Assembly: GCA_015521465.1 (NCBI GenBank)
Contig: WAOD01000005.1
Coordinates: 1-32,667, forward strand
Length of the DNA: 32,667 nt
Direction of reading: 5' to 3'
Origin: DHVE2 group archaeon
GTDB lineage: Archaea; Thermoplasmatota; Thermoplasmata; Thermoplasmatales; Aciduliprofundaceae
The position numbers were made by a program, and so were the translations under genes. The number at the start of each line of letters is the position of its first letter. Positions within the stretch are counted from its first letter, which is position 1. Positions 31,139 to 32,667 of this stretch are shown one piece after another. Below the pieces are notes generated by a model, which worked only from the letters and a program-made list of their open reading frames with translations, was not told the DNA's origin and made no database searches.

Positions 31139-31764
31139 TCTTCACTCACCTCTCCTTTCAAGCGTGCTCCTTTCATTACGAGTGCAAATACACATGCATA
31201 GTTTCTTAGAAGACTTCTTACATATTCTTTGTTGATTCCTATCTTGTTCAGATTTTCCTCATCTATTTTTGTATCTCCTGTGAAGCCCCTGTTTGCTAAA
31301 TGAAGTGCTTCTAATGGCTGCCCGGCAATTGTTATGTTTTTGGCGACTTCCTCCCTGAACTTTACATGTATTATGCAAAAATTGCAAACAGCTATATTTC
31401 TGTATGTTATGTTGTATTCATCAGCTATTTGCTTATCTGCTCTTGGAAGTTGGCCAACACTGTATCTAACTCTCAGTATTGTAGGTTCAAAAACGCATTT
31501 TTCAAGAGCATATATATATCCAACAACATCACCATCCACGTCGGTAATGGCAAGATCTGTTAGCGCTGCCACATTTCCCTCTATTGAAAATGCAGTTCTT
31601 CCCTCGCGCAGAGCTACATTAAAAGATGGCCATCCCATATACGCTTCCTTTCCCATTCTCTTCGCCAGATTTTCACCAACTCTTATCCAGTACTGTATTG
31701 TTCCTTCCACTCCCGCTTTTTCACTCATATCTTGTATGAGTGATACTAATGCTATATCTAACAC
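31135..31764 (-). CDS. Hypothetical protein, tandem paralogue 1
   Basis: A soluble protein of about 209 residues, paralogous to the following gene. Shared elements are LDIALVSLIQDMSEKAGVEGTIQYWIRVGENLAKRM, WPSFNVALREGRTAF, then LPRADKQIADEYNI, EEVAKNITIAGQPLEALHLA and NKEYVRSLLRNYACVFALV. Four Cys are present, including a CNFC pair absent from the other copy. No family is recognised. The frame opens at GTG 31773 inside the Shine-Dalgarno AGGAGGTGA; the GTG at 31764, 8 nt downstream of GGAGG, is the better start. It follows the ATP-cone gene with a GTGA overlap, so the three form one operon. Confidence 0.8.
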   Translation of the reverse strand: MLDIALVSLIQDMSEKAGVEGTIQYWIRVGENLAKRMGKEAYMGWPSFNVALREGRTAFSIEGNVAALTDLAITDVDGDVVGYIYALEKCVFEPTILRVRYSVGQLPRADKQIADEYNITYRNIAVCNFCIIHVKFREEVAKNITIAGQPLEALHLANRGFTGDTKIDEENLNKIGINKEYVRSLLRNYACVFALVMKGARLKGEVSEE

Positions 31765-31769
31765 ATTTT

Positions 31770-32667
31770 TCACCTCCTTTTATATTTTCTTCCTTTCCCA
31801 TATTTTTTCTCTTCCAAAATTTCATCATTTTTCATCCATTCCAGTACGGTTAGAAGTAAATCTTTTTCGTATCCTGTTATTTTAATGATTTTTGATAAAC
31901 TTGCTCCATCTTCACCTACCGCTCTTAGTATTTCTTTTTTAACCTTTGAAACATCATATATCTTGTTATCCATTAACATGATATTTCCTTTACTTACTTC
32001 TTCTTCAATGAAATTCTCAACGATTTTTCTTGGATATTGTAAATCATTTTTATCTATTCCTTCTGGAGGTATGTCATTTCTCAGCTTTTCGTGAACATCC
32101 TTGTGCAGAAAATTCATATAGGGGGTTATTGAATCAATAATACTGTATATTCTATCAATTTCGTCTTTTATTGTGTTAATTTCATCAGATAATTTTTCCA
32201 TTTTTTCAAGGTATTCTCTGTTTTTTTCTTCAATATCCATCTCTATTAATTTTTTTGTTTCACTTATATCTTCTCGAAGCGCGTTTTCCATGTATGCCAT
32301 GTTTCCCTGTAGGTTTTTTACACTTCTCTCTATCATCTCTATTCTTAACCTATTCTCAGTTGTGTTTTCTATTGCGTATTCCTGCCCTTTAGTTCTGAGC
32401 AGTGATGCAAAATTTTTGGGAATGTATCCCGGTAAATACTCTTTAATGCTGTTTATTATTTCGATATATGTTAAATGTATTTGTTTTGGAGAGATAAGCT
32501 TCTTTTTTATTGCAATTTCTATGTCCCTTGCTTCTATTTTTCCGTTTTTTAACTTGAATAGTTCCGTGCCACTTGTTTTAGTTCTCACACTAGTAAGAAC
32601 ATCTTCTATTATTCTCTCAGCATCGTTGGGACCCACGTATTTTCTTAAGGTGATGATGGCGTCGTTG
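31770..32667 (-). CDS. ATP-cone / coiled-coil / winged-helix protein (5' end beyond the window)
   Basis: The reading frame is open to the right edge. The visible N-terminal part, AIITLRKYVGPNDAERIIEDVLTSVRTKTSGTELF then IEARDIEIAIKKKLI, has the spacing of the second half of an ATP-cone (NrdR/ribonucleotide-reductase type nucleotide-binding domain). A coiled coil follows (about 95-170 of the visible part: ERSVKNLQGNMAYMENALREDISETKKLIEMDIEEKNREYLEKMEKL). The C-terminal part is a probable winged helix: SKVKKEILRAVGEDGASLSKIIKITGYEKDLLLTVLEWMKNDEILEEKKYGKGRKYKRR. This suggests a nucleotide-sensing DNA-binding regulator, by inference. A GTG at 32636 could be a start but would cut the ATP-cone. 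It is first in the run with the two paralogues. Confidence 0.72.
   Translation of the reverse strand, partial: NDAIITLRKYVGPNDAERIIEDVLTSVRTKTSGTELFKLKNGKIEARDIEIAIKKKLISPKQIHLTYIEIINSIKEYLPGYIPKNFASLLRTKGQEYAIENTTENRLRIEMIERSVKNLQGNMAYMENALREDISETKKLIEMDIEEKNREYLEKMEKLSDEINTIKDEIDRIYSIIDSITPYMNFLHKDVHEKLRNDIPPEGIDKNDLQYPRKIVENFIEEEVSKGNIMLMDNKIYDVSKVKKEILRAVGEDGASLSKIIKITGYEKDLLLTVLEWMKNDEILEEKKYGKGRKYKRR

Noticed and set aside
1-32667. tRNA genes, CRISPR arrays, insertion sequences, phage genes or a replication origin
   Set aside because: I looked for cloverleaf ends, regular direct repeats, transposase motifs and terminal inverted repeats by eye and found none. A tool search could still reveal weak cases.

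Overview
The window is archaeal chromosomal DNA, protein-dense and moderately AT-rich. Evidence for an archaeon is strong: the S19e–PDCD5–L39e–L31e–aIF6 gene order, L15e, a KptA RNA phosphotransferase, an AglB/STT3 oligosaccharyltransferase, and the HMG-CoA synthase/thiolase/DUF35 trio of archaeal isoprenoid synthesis. First genes of transcription units mostly have a TATA-like box about 22-25 nt upstream of the start codon and no leader, so they look leaderless. Genes inside operons have ATGA/GTGA overlaps and often GAGGTGA-type Shine-Dalgarno sequences. This style and the gene content suggest a euryarchaeon, perhaps a Thermoplasmata/Aciduliprofundum-like lineage; the lineage is an inference and was not tested by search.

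Layout. 1-2216: the 5' part of a class I/II aminotransferase, kptA, a divergent MIP18/DUF59 protein and a seven-helix membrane protein. 2255-5576: a purS-purL-purQ operon for FGAM synthase. 5653-7617: a TPR protein, L15e and a COG1325-type RNA-binding protein. 7595-9747: a membrane-anchored FKBP, a HemK-like methyltransferase, a Lys/Glu-rich membrane protein and a small coupled ORF. 9744-11626: the ribosomal/aIF6 operon. 11668-13685: a Nudix hydrolase, a badly decayed cation/proton antiporter pseudogene and a SemiSWEET.

13750-18077 is the most system-like part: six tightly packed genes. Three encode N-terminal zinc-ribbon proteins (two with C-terminal membrane helices), one a small integral membrane protein, one an all-helical cytosolic protein, and one an SPFH/stomatin-like protein with three C-terminal zinc ribbons. 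The set recalls bacterial PspA/SPFH/zinc-ribbon membrane-stress loci such as ydjFGHI, but no PspA homologue is recognisable. It may be an archaeal membrane-surveillance module.

18208-20824: the DUF35–thiolase–HMG-CoA synthase block (mevalonate pathway entry). 20861-22731: adenosine-specific kinase, methyltransferase, DUF167, and a Toprim protein whose reading frame is interrupted by TGA exactly at its catalytic acidic motif. 22926-29971: a giant (2088 aa) AglB with about 1,180 extra residues of beta-sandwich repeats, translationally coupled to a secreted/anchored CARDB-like protein. 29973-32667: a GNAT-like protein, two tandem paralogues of unknown function, and an ATP-cone/coiled-coil/winged-helix protein that runs off the right edge. 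I saw no tRNA, rRNA, CRISPR array or insertion sequence.
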